From JAEVLT01 sp044598425 (lineage in GTDB: Bacteria; Bacillota; Bacilli; Bacillales; Cytobacillaceae): 64,000 bases of DNA. Positions within the stretch are counted from its first letter, which is position 1, and every line of letters starts with the position of its first letter. The stretch spans positions 558,001 to 622,000 of the forward strand of contig CP172536.1 in assembly GCA_044598425.1 (NCBI GenBank). Direction: 5' to 3'. Positions 17,113 through 25,243 of the stretch are shown here, one piece after another. The position numbers and the translations under genes were made by a program. Below the pieces are notes generated by a model. The model did not search any database, was not told the DNA's origin, and saw nothing but the letters and a program-made list of their open reading frames with translations.

Positions 17113-17168
17113 TTTCGTAAACAAAAGAGGTGTTTTCGCAAATAGACATCGGGTGAGCGCAAATCGTT
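17113..17168. repeat. 21-bp-period degenerate array (three units)
   Basis: The core CG(T/C)AAA(C/T) starts at 17116, 17137 and 17158, exactly 21 bases apart. The bases between the cores are unrelated. Confidence 0.6.
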
Positions 17169-17179
17169 CAGATATTTAC

Positions 17180-17480
17180 AAAATTCAAGTATGTCAGTAC
17201 TCCCAAACGGCTAAAAATTACCTCTTTTCTGGTAAAGTCGCCGGCCCGTGAACTGGATTCCGCCTACAAATGGCTCTTTTGCGATCACGTCGGAATTATT
17301 CACAATGGCCAAATTGTCTTAGAAAAAGAGCTGGATGAACTAAAAGCCGATATACATAAAGTCCAGGTGGCATATATTATTTTAGCAAAAAAGATATTTT
17401 ATACTGGGCGGGGACGACAATTGTCATCAATTTGATCCTGTACACGGTTGGCCTTTTTGTTGCCATAATTTTGTCGTAAT
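17180..17480 (+). pseudogene. decayed gene ending in a hydrophobic helix
   Basis: Pieces of coding sequence in different frames can be seen: NGQIVLEKELDELKADIHKV from about 17309, then (shifted) YWAGTTIVINLILYTVGLF and VAIILS before a stop at 17478-17480. The pattern (coiled coil, then a C-terminal membrane helix) resembles small DUF-type membrane-anchored proteins. Frameshifts and stops rule out a working gene. The family is not identified. Confidence 0.45.
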
Positions 17481-17488
17481 CGGTTGCT

Positions 17489-17518
17489 CAGCGTGTATCT
17501 TTTAGTGAATCCATGCTT
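17489..17518. repeat. 30-bp direct repeat, left copy (fragment of hepT 5' end)
   Basis: Matches 22725-22754 at 28 of 30 positions, in the same orientation. The right copy spans the start codon and first codons of hepT (minus strand MDSLKDTR). The left copy is therefore an orphan hepT beginning, 5.2 kb away across the AT-rich island. Confidence 0.75.
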
Positions 17519-17581
17519 TATTTCCCACATTTAAACGAAAAAAAGGTGTAACTACTTATTATAAATCTAAGCATTAGATTA

Positions 17582-18121
17582 TTACTTTACAAGCCTTTTT
17601 ATGGAAAAATAATGGAAAATAAAGTATCCCATGATGGTTCCTAAAAAATTTAAAATCACGTCATCAATATCAATCGATCTTGTTCCTAATTTAGATAAAT
17701 GCAAAAATAATTGAATACTTTCTATTATTAAAGGAGTTATAAAAGCAATTAAAAAAACTTTTTTAAATGTTATATTTTTGAAATTTAAAGGGAGCAATAC
17801 TCCTATTGGCAAAGTTAAAATAATATTACCAATTATATTGCTAATGACAATTGAAAGGGATAACTTTCCATTAAACAATTGTATAAGATATACAGTTATT
17901 GTTTTAAAAGGTATTAAATTCATAGGTAAATATTCCATAGTAGCGGCTGGCTTCAACCAGACAATATAAATTAAATAATTCAAGTATGCAATTGTTATTA
18001 ATCTTATTACCTCTGCAAACATATAAAACTTGTACTTTTTAACGAAAAATAATCTAACTATAAAATATGTAGCACAAGATGGAATTACTAGGAATAAAAA
18101 AACTTCAAATATCCAATTCAT
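17582..18121 (-). CDS. VanZ-family membrane protein
   Basis: About 179 residues from ATG 18121 (MNWIFEVF), with AGAGGTAAAACT upstream. Four to five membrane helices are separated by short loops. Family features are MNLIPFKTI, the membrane motif NIIGNIILTLPIGVLLPLNF, and DIDDVILNFLGTIMGYF, which carries the conserved acidic pair and N-x-x-G. VanZ relatives lower glycopeptide sensitivity or accompany secreted-peptide loci. The gene is markedly more AT-rich than its flanks and lies beside a signal-peptide ORF (18172-18264) and a broken ABC exporter, suggesting a bacteriocin-type or acquired island. A 60-base upstream extension in frame is unlikely to be used. Confidence 0.8.
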   Translation of the reverse strand: MNWIFEVFLFLVIPSCATYFIVRLFFVKKYKFYMFAEVIRLITIAYLNYLIYIVWLKPAATMEYLPMNLIPFKTITVYLIQLFNGKLSLSIVISNIIGNIILTLPIGVLLPLNFKNITFKKVFLIAFITPLIIESIQLFLHLSKLGTRSIDIDDVILNFLGTIMGYFIFHYFSIKRLVK

Positions 18122-18171
18122 TAGTTTTACCTCTATATAGTATAAGCTTATTTTTTTTGAATATTCTTTTA

Positions 18172-18264
18172 TTATATACAAATGTAAGCAGAAGCTGCTG
18201 TTGGCAAAGCTAGAGTAGATACTAGACCAGCTGATAAAAGAAGTTTTTTAAATTTGAATTTCAA
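18172..18264 (-). CDS. signal-peptide-only ORF (30 residues)
   Basis: TTG 18264 preceded by AAAGGA. The peptide has four lysines, the hydrophobic core LLLSAGLVSTLALP and the cleavage-type end TAASA, then only YICI before the stop at 18172-18174. This is a textbook Sec signal peptide with almost no mature part. It sits 50 bases upstream of the VanZ-like gene on the same strand. Either the mature region of a secreted peptide (for example a bacteriocin) has been deleted or it is a genuine exported tetrapeptide/leader. I favour truncation. Confidence 0.5.
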   Translation of the reverse strand: MKFKFKKLLLSAGLVSTLALPTAASAYICI

Positions 18265-18918
18265 AATAATTATCCTTTCAAAATATGTAATAATTGGTAT
18301 ATATATTTAATATATTGCATTTATCAACATATTTTTGATAATTTTACTATTTTAGTAAATTATGATATTGTAAAAATATATATTGATAAATTTCATTCGG
18401 AGGTAGACTATAGTGTCCTATATCCTAAGAACAACTGATATTAGCAAAAAGTATAATTCACATAGCAACCAAGATGTTTTAAAAACGACACAATTCTCTA
18501 TTCAAAAAGGTGCTATTTATGTGATAGAGGGTAAAAGTGGATCGGGGAAATCAACATTTTTAAGCATACTAGGAGGTATGGAAAAACCTACGCAAGGCAA
18601 AGTGTACTACAAAAACGAATCTCTTTATGATTTAAATGATCGTGAACAAGCCAAAATACGAGGTGAAAAATTTGGCTTTGTGTTTCAATCTTTTCAGTTA
18701 ATTAATGAGAGTTTGGAAGAGAAAGCTTTTGAACAGTATGGTGAGCATACAGGAATTTTAACAGGAATAGATGAAACGAAAAACACACTTCAAAAAAAGG
18801 CACTAAAGGTTGGGGAATTCCAATTAGTCAATAGTAAGCCCCCAATCAAACAACGCATATAAACACGCAGCGCCTCCTGGTACTATGAATGTATCAATTT
18901 ATGGGAGGTGCTTTTCAA

Positions 18919-19113
18919 ATGCCGCAACAAAAACTTACAATTGTCCCCGTTACATTACATTCCGAATACAAAGTTTCAAATAAATCCACTTCATCATCAA
19001 CCTCTGCTAATAACGTTTGCACGATCAAAACGGCAAACGTAGAAATCTCCTTCTCCAACGGCGTGGATGAGCACATCATCCAAACGGTTATGAGGGAGCT
19101 GAAATATCTGTGA
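18919..19113 (+). CDS. tnpA: IS66 accessory protein TnpA, copy 2
   Basis: 64 residues, identical to the copy-1 protein; GGGAGG lies just upstream. Its stop overlaps the tnpB start. Confidence 0.8.
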   Translation: MPQQKLTIVPVTLHSEYKVSNKSTSSSTSANNVCTIKTANVEISFSNGVDEHIIQTVMRELKYL

Positions 19114-19463
19114 AACACGACTATACAAGTGTGAAAAATATTTACATCATTTGTGGAAAGACCGACATGCGAAAAGGCATTGATGGATTAGCCACATTGA
19201 TCCAAGATTCTTTTGAACTGGATCCATATGGTGATTCCATTTTCTTATTTGCTGGCTGGAGTAAGGATCGCTATAAATGTTTGTATTTCGACGGTGATGG
19301 CTTCGCCATGCTTTATAAACGTTTGGATAATGGCAAATTGCAATGGCCCAAAGACGAAAATGAGGTACGCAAACTTTCTCAGCAGGAGGTTCGATGGCTG
19401 CTCGAAGGGTTATCAATCCAACAGCCAAAGGCAATTCAACCATCTCCAAGAGGTGTATTCTAA
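19110..19463 (+). CDS. tnpB: IS66 accessory protein TnpB, copy 2
   Basis: 117 residues, identical to the copy-1 protein, with GKTDMRKGIDGL and LYFDGDGFAML. Confidence 0.92.
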   Translation: MKHDYTSVKNIYIICGKTDMRKGIDGLATLIQDSFELDPYGDSIFLFAGWSKDRYKCLYFDGDGFAMLYKRLDNGKLQWPKDENEVRKLSQQEVRWLLEGLSIQQPKAIQPSPRGVF

Positions 19464-19519
19464 ATTTGTTAAACCACTATTTTTTTCTTTATTCCGCTGT
19501 TCGAACTAGTTATAATAAG

Positions 19520-21124
19520 ATGAATGAAACCGAACGAAAAGTGGTGAATGGTGTGGCGAACGCTTCTTCTGCGAATGAAAATCAAAACGAGAAATTAATT
19601 CGGCTGCTCGAAGAGCAATTGGCTCATTCGAATCAACAAAACAAAGAATTATCAAAACAGATCGAAGCGTTAACCGAACAAGTACGCCATTTAACTAAAC
19701 TTTTATTTGGATCAAAAACTGAAAAAACGAAATATAACGTGCCAGACGGGCAAGGCTCATTATTTGATGATGACCCGGCTTTTAGCGAACCTGAGCACAC
19801 AGAAGAACAAAGCCAACAGACAATATCTTATACTGTTGTACGAAAAGTTCAATCGAAAAAACGAAATGACTCTTTGCATCAAGATATTGAAATAGAAGCA
19901 ATTCACCATCATCCGGAAAATACGATTTGTGACTGTTGCCAAGGGCAAATGATTGAAATTGGCAGTACAATCGTCCGTGAAGAGGCAAAATTTATTCCTG
20001 CGAAAATGATGAAAGTGCAACACATTGAACATGCGTATGAGTGTAAAGACTGCAAAAGTGATTCATCACAGCCAGCGCAAATCAAACGTGGGAAAGCACC
20101 ACAACCAGCGATTCAGCGTAGCATCGCAAGCCCTAGCGTGCTTGCCAAAGTTATTTATGATAAATTTGTACAATACTTACCCCTTTACCGCCAGGTTAAG
20201 GAATGGGATCGCTATGGCCTTGATACAAATGATAAAAACCTTTCGAATTGGGTCATCCGTACAGCACAGGATTGGCTTTTACCTATTTACGAACGAATGA
20301 AAGAGTTGATGATGGCTAAATCTGTTTTGCATGTAGATGAAACATATGGACAAATTATCAATCGATCCGATGGGAAATCCGGTCAGATCAATGCATATAA
20401 TTGGGTGTCTCGAAGTGTTCCATGCCAAGGACCACCAATAACTCTCTTTCATAGCGCATTATCACGGGCTCGATCTGTCCTTGAAGGTTTCATTGAAGGC
20501 TTTTCTGGAACGATCGTTTGCGATGGTTATTCCGCCTATGATAAGTTGGAAGGCGTTACATTCGCGAATTGTTGGGCCCATGTTCGTCGTTATTGGCTGA
20601 AAGCAGACAGCAAAAATGGCCGAATTGGAGTGGGCTATTGCGATGAATTATATCAACTCGAAAGGAAATTTAAACATTTGTCTCCGAGTAAACGAAGAAA
20701 AAAACGCCAAAAATACTCGAAGCCAATTGTAGATAAATTCTTTGAGTGGGTTGAAACGTCACCATTCTACGGAAAAAATGCCCTTGCTAAAGCAGCTGAA
20801 TACACATTGAACAGGGTAGATGGACTAAAAGCATTCTTGAATGATGGGCGCATTGAAATTGATAATAATCCAGCAGAAAATGCCATCCGTCCCAACGTTC
20901 TAGGAAGAAAAAATTGGCTCTTCAGTGTTAGTGAAGCCGGCGCAAAAGCGAACGCCATTTGTTTGAGTATCGCAGAAACAGCCAAAAGTAACGGCGTTGA
21001 TTTCTATGAATACATAAAGAAACTTTTAACGGACCTACCGAATCTTGGCATCCATCAAAACCCTGAAATTTTAGACCAATACATGCCTTGGTCAAAAATG
21101 ATCCAGGCAGAATGCAGTAAATAA
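19520..21124 (+). CDS. tnpC: IS66 transposase TnpC, copy 2
   Basis: 534 residues, identical to copy 1: N-terminal coiled coil, cysteine-rich zinc-binding stretch and DDE core. Intact. Confidence 0.92.
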   Translation: MNETERKVVNGVANASSANENQNEKLIRLLEEQLAHSNQQNKELSKQIEALTEQVRHLTKLLFGSKTEKTKYNVPDGQGSLFDDDPAFSEPEHTEEQSQQTISYTVVRKVQSKKRNDSLHQDIEIEAIHHHPENTICDCCQGQMIEIGSTIVREEAKFIPAKMMKVQHIEHAYECKDCKSDSSQPAQIKRGKAPQPAIQRSIASPSVLAKVIYDKFVQYLPLYRQVKEWDRYGLDTNDKNLSNWVIRTAQDWLLPIYERMKELMMAKSVLHVDETYGQIINRSDGKSGQINAYNWVSRSVPCQGPPITLFHSALSRARSVLEGFIEGFSGTIVCDGYSAYDKLEGVTFANCWAHVRRYWLKADSKNGRIGVGYCDELYQLERKFKHLSPSKRRKKRQKYSKPIVDKFFEWVETSPFYGKNALAKAAEYTLNRVDGLKAFLNDGRIEIDNNPAENAIRPNVLGRKNWLFSVSEAGAKANAICLSIAETAKSNGVDFYEYIKKLLTDLPNLGIHQNPEILDQYMPWSKMIQAECSK

Positions 21125-21989
21125 ATGAAATAAGCCGTATATTTGATTAAAAAAATCAGGATATACGGCTATTTGTAATGCGCACCGGAAAGGTGCGCTA
21201 ATTTTTTATAATTCGGGCTTACAGTCAATACAATAGTCTTTGATAAAAATAAGCTGGCTACTGTTGGTTGGATTGACGAAAATGCACAAAAATTAGACCA
21301 TATTAAATTACTTGCAGGAAAATTTCCTAAAAAAACCGATGAAGTAGCAATAGAATCCGCATATTTACAGGTGATTGATAACAATTGGAAAATTGGTCAA
21401 AAAAGAAAGATGCAAATTAATAAACAAGAAGTAAATGTTCGTTTAGTAGGGATTGTTAAAAATTATTCCGCACAGTGGACTGTTCCAATTGATCTGAAAA
21501 AAGGTGTGAATGATTTACCAAATATATTTGTTTCCAATCAGCAGATTTTGGCAGAAAACAAGTCAAAAAGCTTCCTCATAAAACTGGATGGGAATAAAAA
21601 TACAGCGGCAGAAAAAATGGACGAACTGCTCAATGAATACAATCGAAATGGTGTTTTTAATGAAAGATTATTTAATAAAGGCTTAATTGATTATGACACA
21701 GTGTTTTTCTTATCGGTGTTTTTTCAAAGTTTGACTTTACTTTTATCACTATTTAGTATCGCAAGTTTGTTTACATACTTTAATAACGGACAGAGCCAAA
21801 AAATTGCCATTTTAAAAGCAATCGGGGCAAATCAAAAAAATTTATACAATCCATTTTTTCAATTTTAAGACGGGTAGAATAACATTGAAAAACCATTTTT
21901 TGTTGCATACTCGGTCGTGCAAGATCGTTTCCTTTCTGTAGACATTTTTCAGAAAACGTTTCTGATGGCATAACAAAGAATTTTAAAGA

Positions 21990-22018
21990 AAATGGCAGGT
22001 GAAACATCATCACCTGCC
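21990..22018 (-). terminator. terminator of hepT-mntA operon
   Basis: GGCAGGTG/CACCTGCC stem. On the minus strand it is followed by ATTTTCTTTAAA, 27 bases past the mntA stop. Confidence 0.75.
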
Positions 22019-22044
22019 TTCGTATTTGATTGTGTCCCGCCAAT

Positions 22045-22347
22045 TTATTTGCAGTATAATTCTTTTCCAATTGTAATGATATGGTGCTTGAGGTTTTGAT
22101 TCTGAATTTGCTCGTAATGCAAAAGATCAAAAAAGTAAGGGAGTGGGGATTCCTCGTTTAATTGATCGGCTAAACGGGAAACTGTTCCCGGTGTGATATC
22201 GGTTCCAAATAGGGCAATATCCACATCGGACCCTTTTTTGTAATTTCCGAGCGCCCGGCTCCCAAAAACAACGGCTTTCTCAATTTCTTTAAAATTCTTC
22301 AATGCTTCCTGTAAATATTCTATATCTGTTTCCAATAATCCAAACAT
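22045..22347 (-). CDS. mntA: MntA-type minimal nucleotidyltransferase antitoxin
   Basis: 100 residues from ATG 22347 (MFGLLETD). It contains the exact antitoxin motif GS-x10-DxD (G29 S30 ... D41 V D43, in FGSRALGNYKKGSDVDIALF). In the characterised HepT-MntA (type VII) modules this enzyme AMPylates the HEPN toxin on a tyrosine and so neutralises it. It starts 4 bases after the hepT stop, a normal toxin-first arrangement for this family. A longer in-frame extension into hepT exists but lacks a ribosome site. Confidence 0.85.
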   Translation of the reverse strand: MFGLLETDIEYLQEALKNFKEIEKAVVFGSRALGNYKKGSDVDIALFGTDITPGTVSRLADQLNEESPLPYFFDLLHYEQIQNQNLKHHIITIGKELYCK

Positions 22348-22351
22348 AAAA

Positions 22352-22750
22352 TCATTCCTTTGAAAGTTTTTCATACAAGGCCGTAAACAGCGGAACATAA
22401 AGTTGGACAATGTCATTGGAAAATTTCTTTGCAAATGCTTCATCGTAAGTGTGAGTAGTTAAATTTCTTTTTGATAAGGCGTCAATCCAGGAATGTCCAT
22501 CTTCAATTAATCCTATTTGAAAGGCCTGTTTAATCGTTTCTCTAGGGCTTTTAACTAGATAACCTTGTGATTCTAAATAATCCTTCAATACTTTCCATGC
22601 TAATTCAAATGTTATTTCGAAAAATTGAATCATCCCGGCCCTTTCTAATTCTGTCGTAATCTCTTGTTTTGAGAATTTTTCCAAAAGCTTAAATGACTTT
22701 TCGTAGTTCTCAAATCGCTGTTTCCAGCGTGTATCTTTCAGCGAATCCAT
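22352..22750 (-). CDS. hepT: HepT-type HEPN ribonuclease toxin
   Basis: 132 residues of the HI0074 / nucleotidyltransferase substrate-binding family. The catalytic and modification motif RX4HXY is exact: R95-NLTT-H100-T-Y102 in SKRNLTTHTYDEAF. The C-terminal half is a four-helix HEPN bundle (FFEITFELAWKVLKDYL). Start ATG 22750 has GGGGGAA upstream. It forms a two-gene operon with mntA. A 30-bp piece of its 5' end is duplicated at 17489-17518, so a second copy or an insertion event once existed there. Confidence 0.88.
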   Translation of the reverse strand: MDSLKDTRWKQRFENYEKSFKLLEKFSKQEITTELERAGMIQFFEITFELAWKVLKDYLESQGYLVKSPRETIKQAFQIGLIEDGHSWIDALSKRNLTTHTYDEAFAKKFSNDIVQLYVPLFTALYEKLSKE

Positions 22751-23170
22751 GCTTGAATTCCCCCCTCAACCTTTTTAAAGAAAGAAAACACGTATGTAAC
22801 TACATAACTTATTCGTTAACGCTACCCTTCAATCCTTTTTCAAAATAAAGCGCATGTACGTATCAGAAAAATTGTATCATAAACGAACGAACAGATGCGA
22901 AAACATACTAGACATGAAGTAAGACAAAATCGTGGTTTATATCAATTAAGAAGGCACATAAAGCATGATTAGCTAAAATACGGAAAAAGGTCGAGGTCAG
23001 TGATTAGAGATGTATCATGGAACACCATTCAAACGCTCTCGTTACGCTCAGCCGAACTGATCACGCCGACAAGCGTTTGAATGGCAGCCTTGCACATCAA
23101 GCATAGTTTATGAAACGGGTTTCAGGTCAAGGTGGAGGATAAAAAAATTGCTGCTTGATTTCTATAATAT
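22751..23170. other. intergenic region between hepT and DUF2087 regulator
   Basis: About 470 bases between divergent genes. Apart from the 13-bp-arm inverted repeat at 23025-23084 and the operators starting at 23171, no gene or remnant could be recognised. Confidence 0.6.
23025..23084. repeat. long-armed inverted repeat
   Basis: CCATTCAAACGCT (23025-23037) and AGCGTTTGAATGG (23072-23084) are perfect 13-bp arms around a 34-base GC-richer loop containing CTCGTTACGCTCAGC. The loop resembles the CTCGCTACGCTCACC segment of repeat R1. No T-run, so it is more likely a REP-like element than a terminator. Confidence 0.7.
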
Positions 23171-23193
23171 ATTAGATTAATATCTAATTAGAT
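23171..23193. promoter_or_regulatory. putative operator of the DUF2087 regulator
   Basis: Overlapping dyads ATTAGAT-TAAT-ATCTAAT and the perfect palindrome ATCTAATTAGAT (23182-23193) lie 28-50 bases before the regulator start. The same half-site recurs before the MFS gene at 23825. Confidence 0.6.
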
Positions 23194-23220
23194 AAATATT
23201 AAAGTAGGTGAACCCCCAAA

Positions 23221-23793
23221 GTGCAATTAAATAAAATGGTTGAGTTTTATAAAGCTGTGGGTGACCTGACGCGGATTCGGATTATTGCCTTGCTACAGCA
23301 AGGTCCACTGCATGGGCAGGCGATTGCCGGGAAATTAGGTCTTAAGCCGCCAACGATTACCCACCACATTTCAAAGCTCCGAGAGGTTGGTCTAATCAAA
23401 GAACGCCGTGAGAAAAACACGATTTATTTTTCGTTGAATACAAAAATATTGGAGATGAGCTCTCAGGCGATTTTAACTGTAGGTGTTTCAAATAAAGAGA
23501 TGATCGTTACCGAAGTAGAGCGGGCGGCAATCATCGATAATTTTTTTACCACAGACGGAAAATTGAAGAACTTGCCGGCACAGTGGAAGAAAAAGCTTGT
23601 TGTGCTTGAACAGATTGTTAAAGGTTTGGACTATGGAAAAGTTTACACCGAGAAAGAAATCAACGAGTATTTAGCGCAAGTTCATGAGGATTACGCTAGG
23701 CTAAGGCGCGAGCTGATCATGTGCCATATTATGTATCGCGAAAAAAATCAATATGAACGAAATCCTGCTGAGTTGTGGCGGCAGAGTGAATAG
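23221..23793 (+). CDS. ArsR-family regulator with DUF2087 domain
   Basis: 190 residues. The N-terminal winged helix-turn-helix (about 5-85) has GDLTRIRIIALLQQ and the recognition region LGLKPPTITHHISKLREVGL. No ArsR metal-binding cysteine cluster is seen. The C-terminal DUF2087 domain (about 105-180) contains LPAQWKKKLVVLEQI and YTEKEINEYL. It starts at GTG 23221. It precedes an MFS transporter, and both genes have ATCTAAT half-sites upstream, so it probably represses itself and the transporter. The inducer is unknown. Confidence 0.82.
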   Translation: MQLNKMVEFYKAVGDLTRIRIIALLQQGPLHGQAIAGKLGLKPPTITHHISKLREVGLIKERREKNTIYFSLNTKILEMSSQAILTVGVSNKEMIVTEVERAAIIDNFFTTDGKLKNLPAQWKKKLVVLEQIVKGLDYGKVYTEKEINEYLAQVHEDYARLRRELIMCHIMYREKNQYERNPAELWRQSE

Positions 23794-23824
23794 GGTGCCT
23801 ATACCGAGCACCCCATTTTTTACC

Positions 23825-23853
23825 AATCTAATTTGATGAGTATTTAATTAGAT
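23825..23853. promoter_or_regulatory. putative operator before MFS gene
   Basis: AATCTAATT and AATTAGAT arms, inverted, 12 bases apart. They share the half-site found upstream of the adjacent ArsR-type regulator. Confidence 0.55.
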
Positions 23854-23867
23854 GATTATAAAAAGAG

Positions 23868-25085
23868 GTGGAGAAGATCGATATTTTATTTATAAAAGAA
23901 GAAAAACAATATAGACGGTTATTTTTAGCTGGGGTTGTAAATGGAATAGGTGATCGTTTTAGTGCTGTCGCAGTTCTGGCGACCCTTCTCCATTTAACCG
24001 GTTCAGGATTTGCGGTTGGTCTTACGTTAGCGATTCGGCTGCTGCCTTATTTATTTTTTGGCCCGATAGGCGGGAGGCTGGCTGACCGTTTTTCAAGAAA
24101 AACCACCATCTTAGTCGTTACAGATCTTCTGCGTATCGGTTTTGCGTTGTCCTTTTTATTAGTGGACACGAAGGAAGATATTTGGATTATCTATGTCAGT
24201 TCGTTTTTCTTAGCTGCAGGGGAAGCGATTTATGCTCCGGCCAGGAAAGCAGCCATTCCCCAACTTGTGGAAAAAAGTCATCTCGTCCAGGTGAATAGCT
24301 TGGAACAGGTTATGCTCGGGGCTGTTTTAATTGGCGGGGCTTTTTCAGGCGGAATCGTCTCGGCACTTTTTGGTGCCGGTGTGACTTTTTGGTTCAATGC
24401 AGCATCTTTTTTAGGAGCAGCTGCCATCATCTCGACGATCGATTTTCCTAAAAAGCATGTAGCGGAAGAGAAAAATTTTGCGGCATCGATTCTTTCGTTT
24501 AAAAAAATCATTACGATGTCCCTTCCTGTTCAAATCCTTCTTTTAGGAGAAGTGTTGATTGCTGCTATGAACGGAATTGATAATGTTCTGATTAGTGTGT
24601 ATGCGGTGAATGAATTTCAGCTTGGCGATATGGGGGTTGGCCTTTTCTATGGGGCTTTGGGGATCGGATTAATGGTAAGTTTTGCTGCTGTCAATCAATT
24701 GCGCGAAAATCTCCTCCTTACGGGTTTCGTTTTTCTTTTGCTGGAAGGCGCGGTTCTCATCATTTTAAGCCGAACTCATTTAGTTGTTTTAGCCGTCCTT
24801 ATTTTTTGTGCTGCTGCGTTTATGTCCGGGATCAGTAATACATGCTTTGATACGGTGCTTATGAAAGAAATTCCAGAGGAACATCAGGGCAGGATATTTG
24901 GGTTAATCGCAACCCTTTCAAATACTTTTTTAGGTGTATCTATGTTTCTAGCAGGATTGGCGCTGAGCTATCTTCAGCCTCGTACGTTAGGTTTTATTGG
25001 GGGAATCTCCTTTGTGATGATTGCTAGTTTCCTAATAGTCGTTTTTCTAGTCAAATCTTCTCGAAAAAGGGAAGGAGAGGCCTGA
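23868..25085 (+). CDS. MFS transporter
   Basis: 405 residues, about 12 membrane helices, of the MFS_3-like drug-efflux group. The loop 2-3 signature appears as FGPIGGRLADRFSRKT. A GNGIGDRFSAVA-type first helix and late SNTCFDTVLMKEIPEEHQGRIFG support the assignment. The start is uncertain: GTG 23868 gives the whole frame but overlaps the AGAGGTGG ribosome site, and no better ATG/GTG/TTG is near. Substrate unknown. Likely regulated by the DUF2087 protein upstream. The 3' end carries a 35-bp repeat (25071-25105). Confidence 0.82.
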   Translation: MEKIDILFIKEEKQYRRLFLAGVVNGIGDRFSAVAVLATLLHLTGSGFAVGLTLAIRLLPYLFFGPIGGRLADRFSRKTTILVVTDLLRIGFALSFLLVDTKEDIWIIYVSSFFLAAGEAIYAPARKAAIPQLVEKSHLVQVNSLEQVMLGAVLIGGAFSGGIVSALFGAGVTFWFNAASFLGAAAIISTIDFPKKHVAEEKNFAASILSFKKIITMSLPVQILLLGEVLIAAMNGIDNVLISVYAVNEFQLGDMGVGLFYGALGIGLMVSFAAVNQLRENLLLTGFVFLLLEGAVLIILSRTHLVVLAVLIFCAAAFMSGISNTCFDTVLMKEIPEEHQGRIFGLIATLSNTFLGVSMFLAGLALSYLQPRTLGFIGGISFVMIASFLIVVFLVKSSRKREGEA

Positions 25086-25105
25086 CATAAAATCGAATTA
25101 AGTTT
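25071..25105. repeat. 35-bp direct repeat, left copy
   Basis: Nearly identical (33 of 35) to 28040-28074. It covers the last codons (EGEA, stop) of the MFS gene and the AATCGAATTAAGTTT that follows. The other copy ends the rlmI pseudogene. Confidence 0.8.
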
Positions 25106-25243
25106 GGATATATATGTTAAGCTGGGAACATTTCTTACGGGAATCAAAGAAATCAATCAATAAGGTTTGCTATTTTCTTTTAAAAAAAGTAATAATAGGA
25201 AAAGTAACAGTAGAATTTTTTAAAAAAGGAAGTAGGAGTATGA

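Larger units (their letters stand above)
18834..21222 (+). mobile_element. IS66-family insertion sequence, copy 2 (complete)
   Basis: 2389 bp, same ends (GTAAGCCC...GGGCTTAC) and the same three proteins as copy 1, in inverted orientation. Its 8-bp target duplication AGTCAATA is at 18826-18833 and 21223-21230. Because both copies keep their own matched duplications, no inversion has been fixed between them since insertion. Confidence 0.95.
18413..21868 (+). pseudogene. ABC ATPase fused to FtsX-type permease, interrupted by IS66
   Basis: Segment 18413-18833 starts as an ABC ATPase (Walker A GKSGSGKST, Q-loop FGFVFQSFQLINE). At about residue 101 it passes in frame, without the signature motif or Walker B, into the extracellular domain of a MacB/FtsX-like permease (SLEEKAFEQYGEHTGILTG). 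IS66 copy 2 then splits it. After the 8-bp duplication the permease frame resumes (from about 21231, TIVFDKNKLATVGW) and runs to 21868, ending in one membrane helix and AILKAIGANQKN. An internal deletion came first, followed by the IS. The ATPase and permease are both incomplete, so transport is lost. It was probably an exporter linked to the neighbouring secreted-peptide/VanZ genes. Confidence 0.75.
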
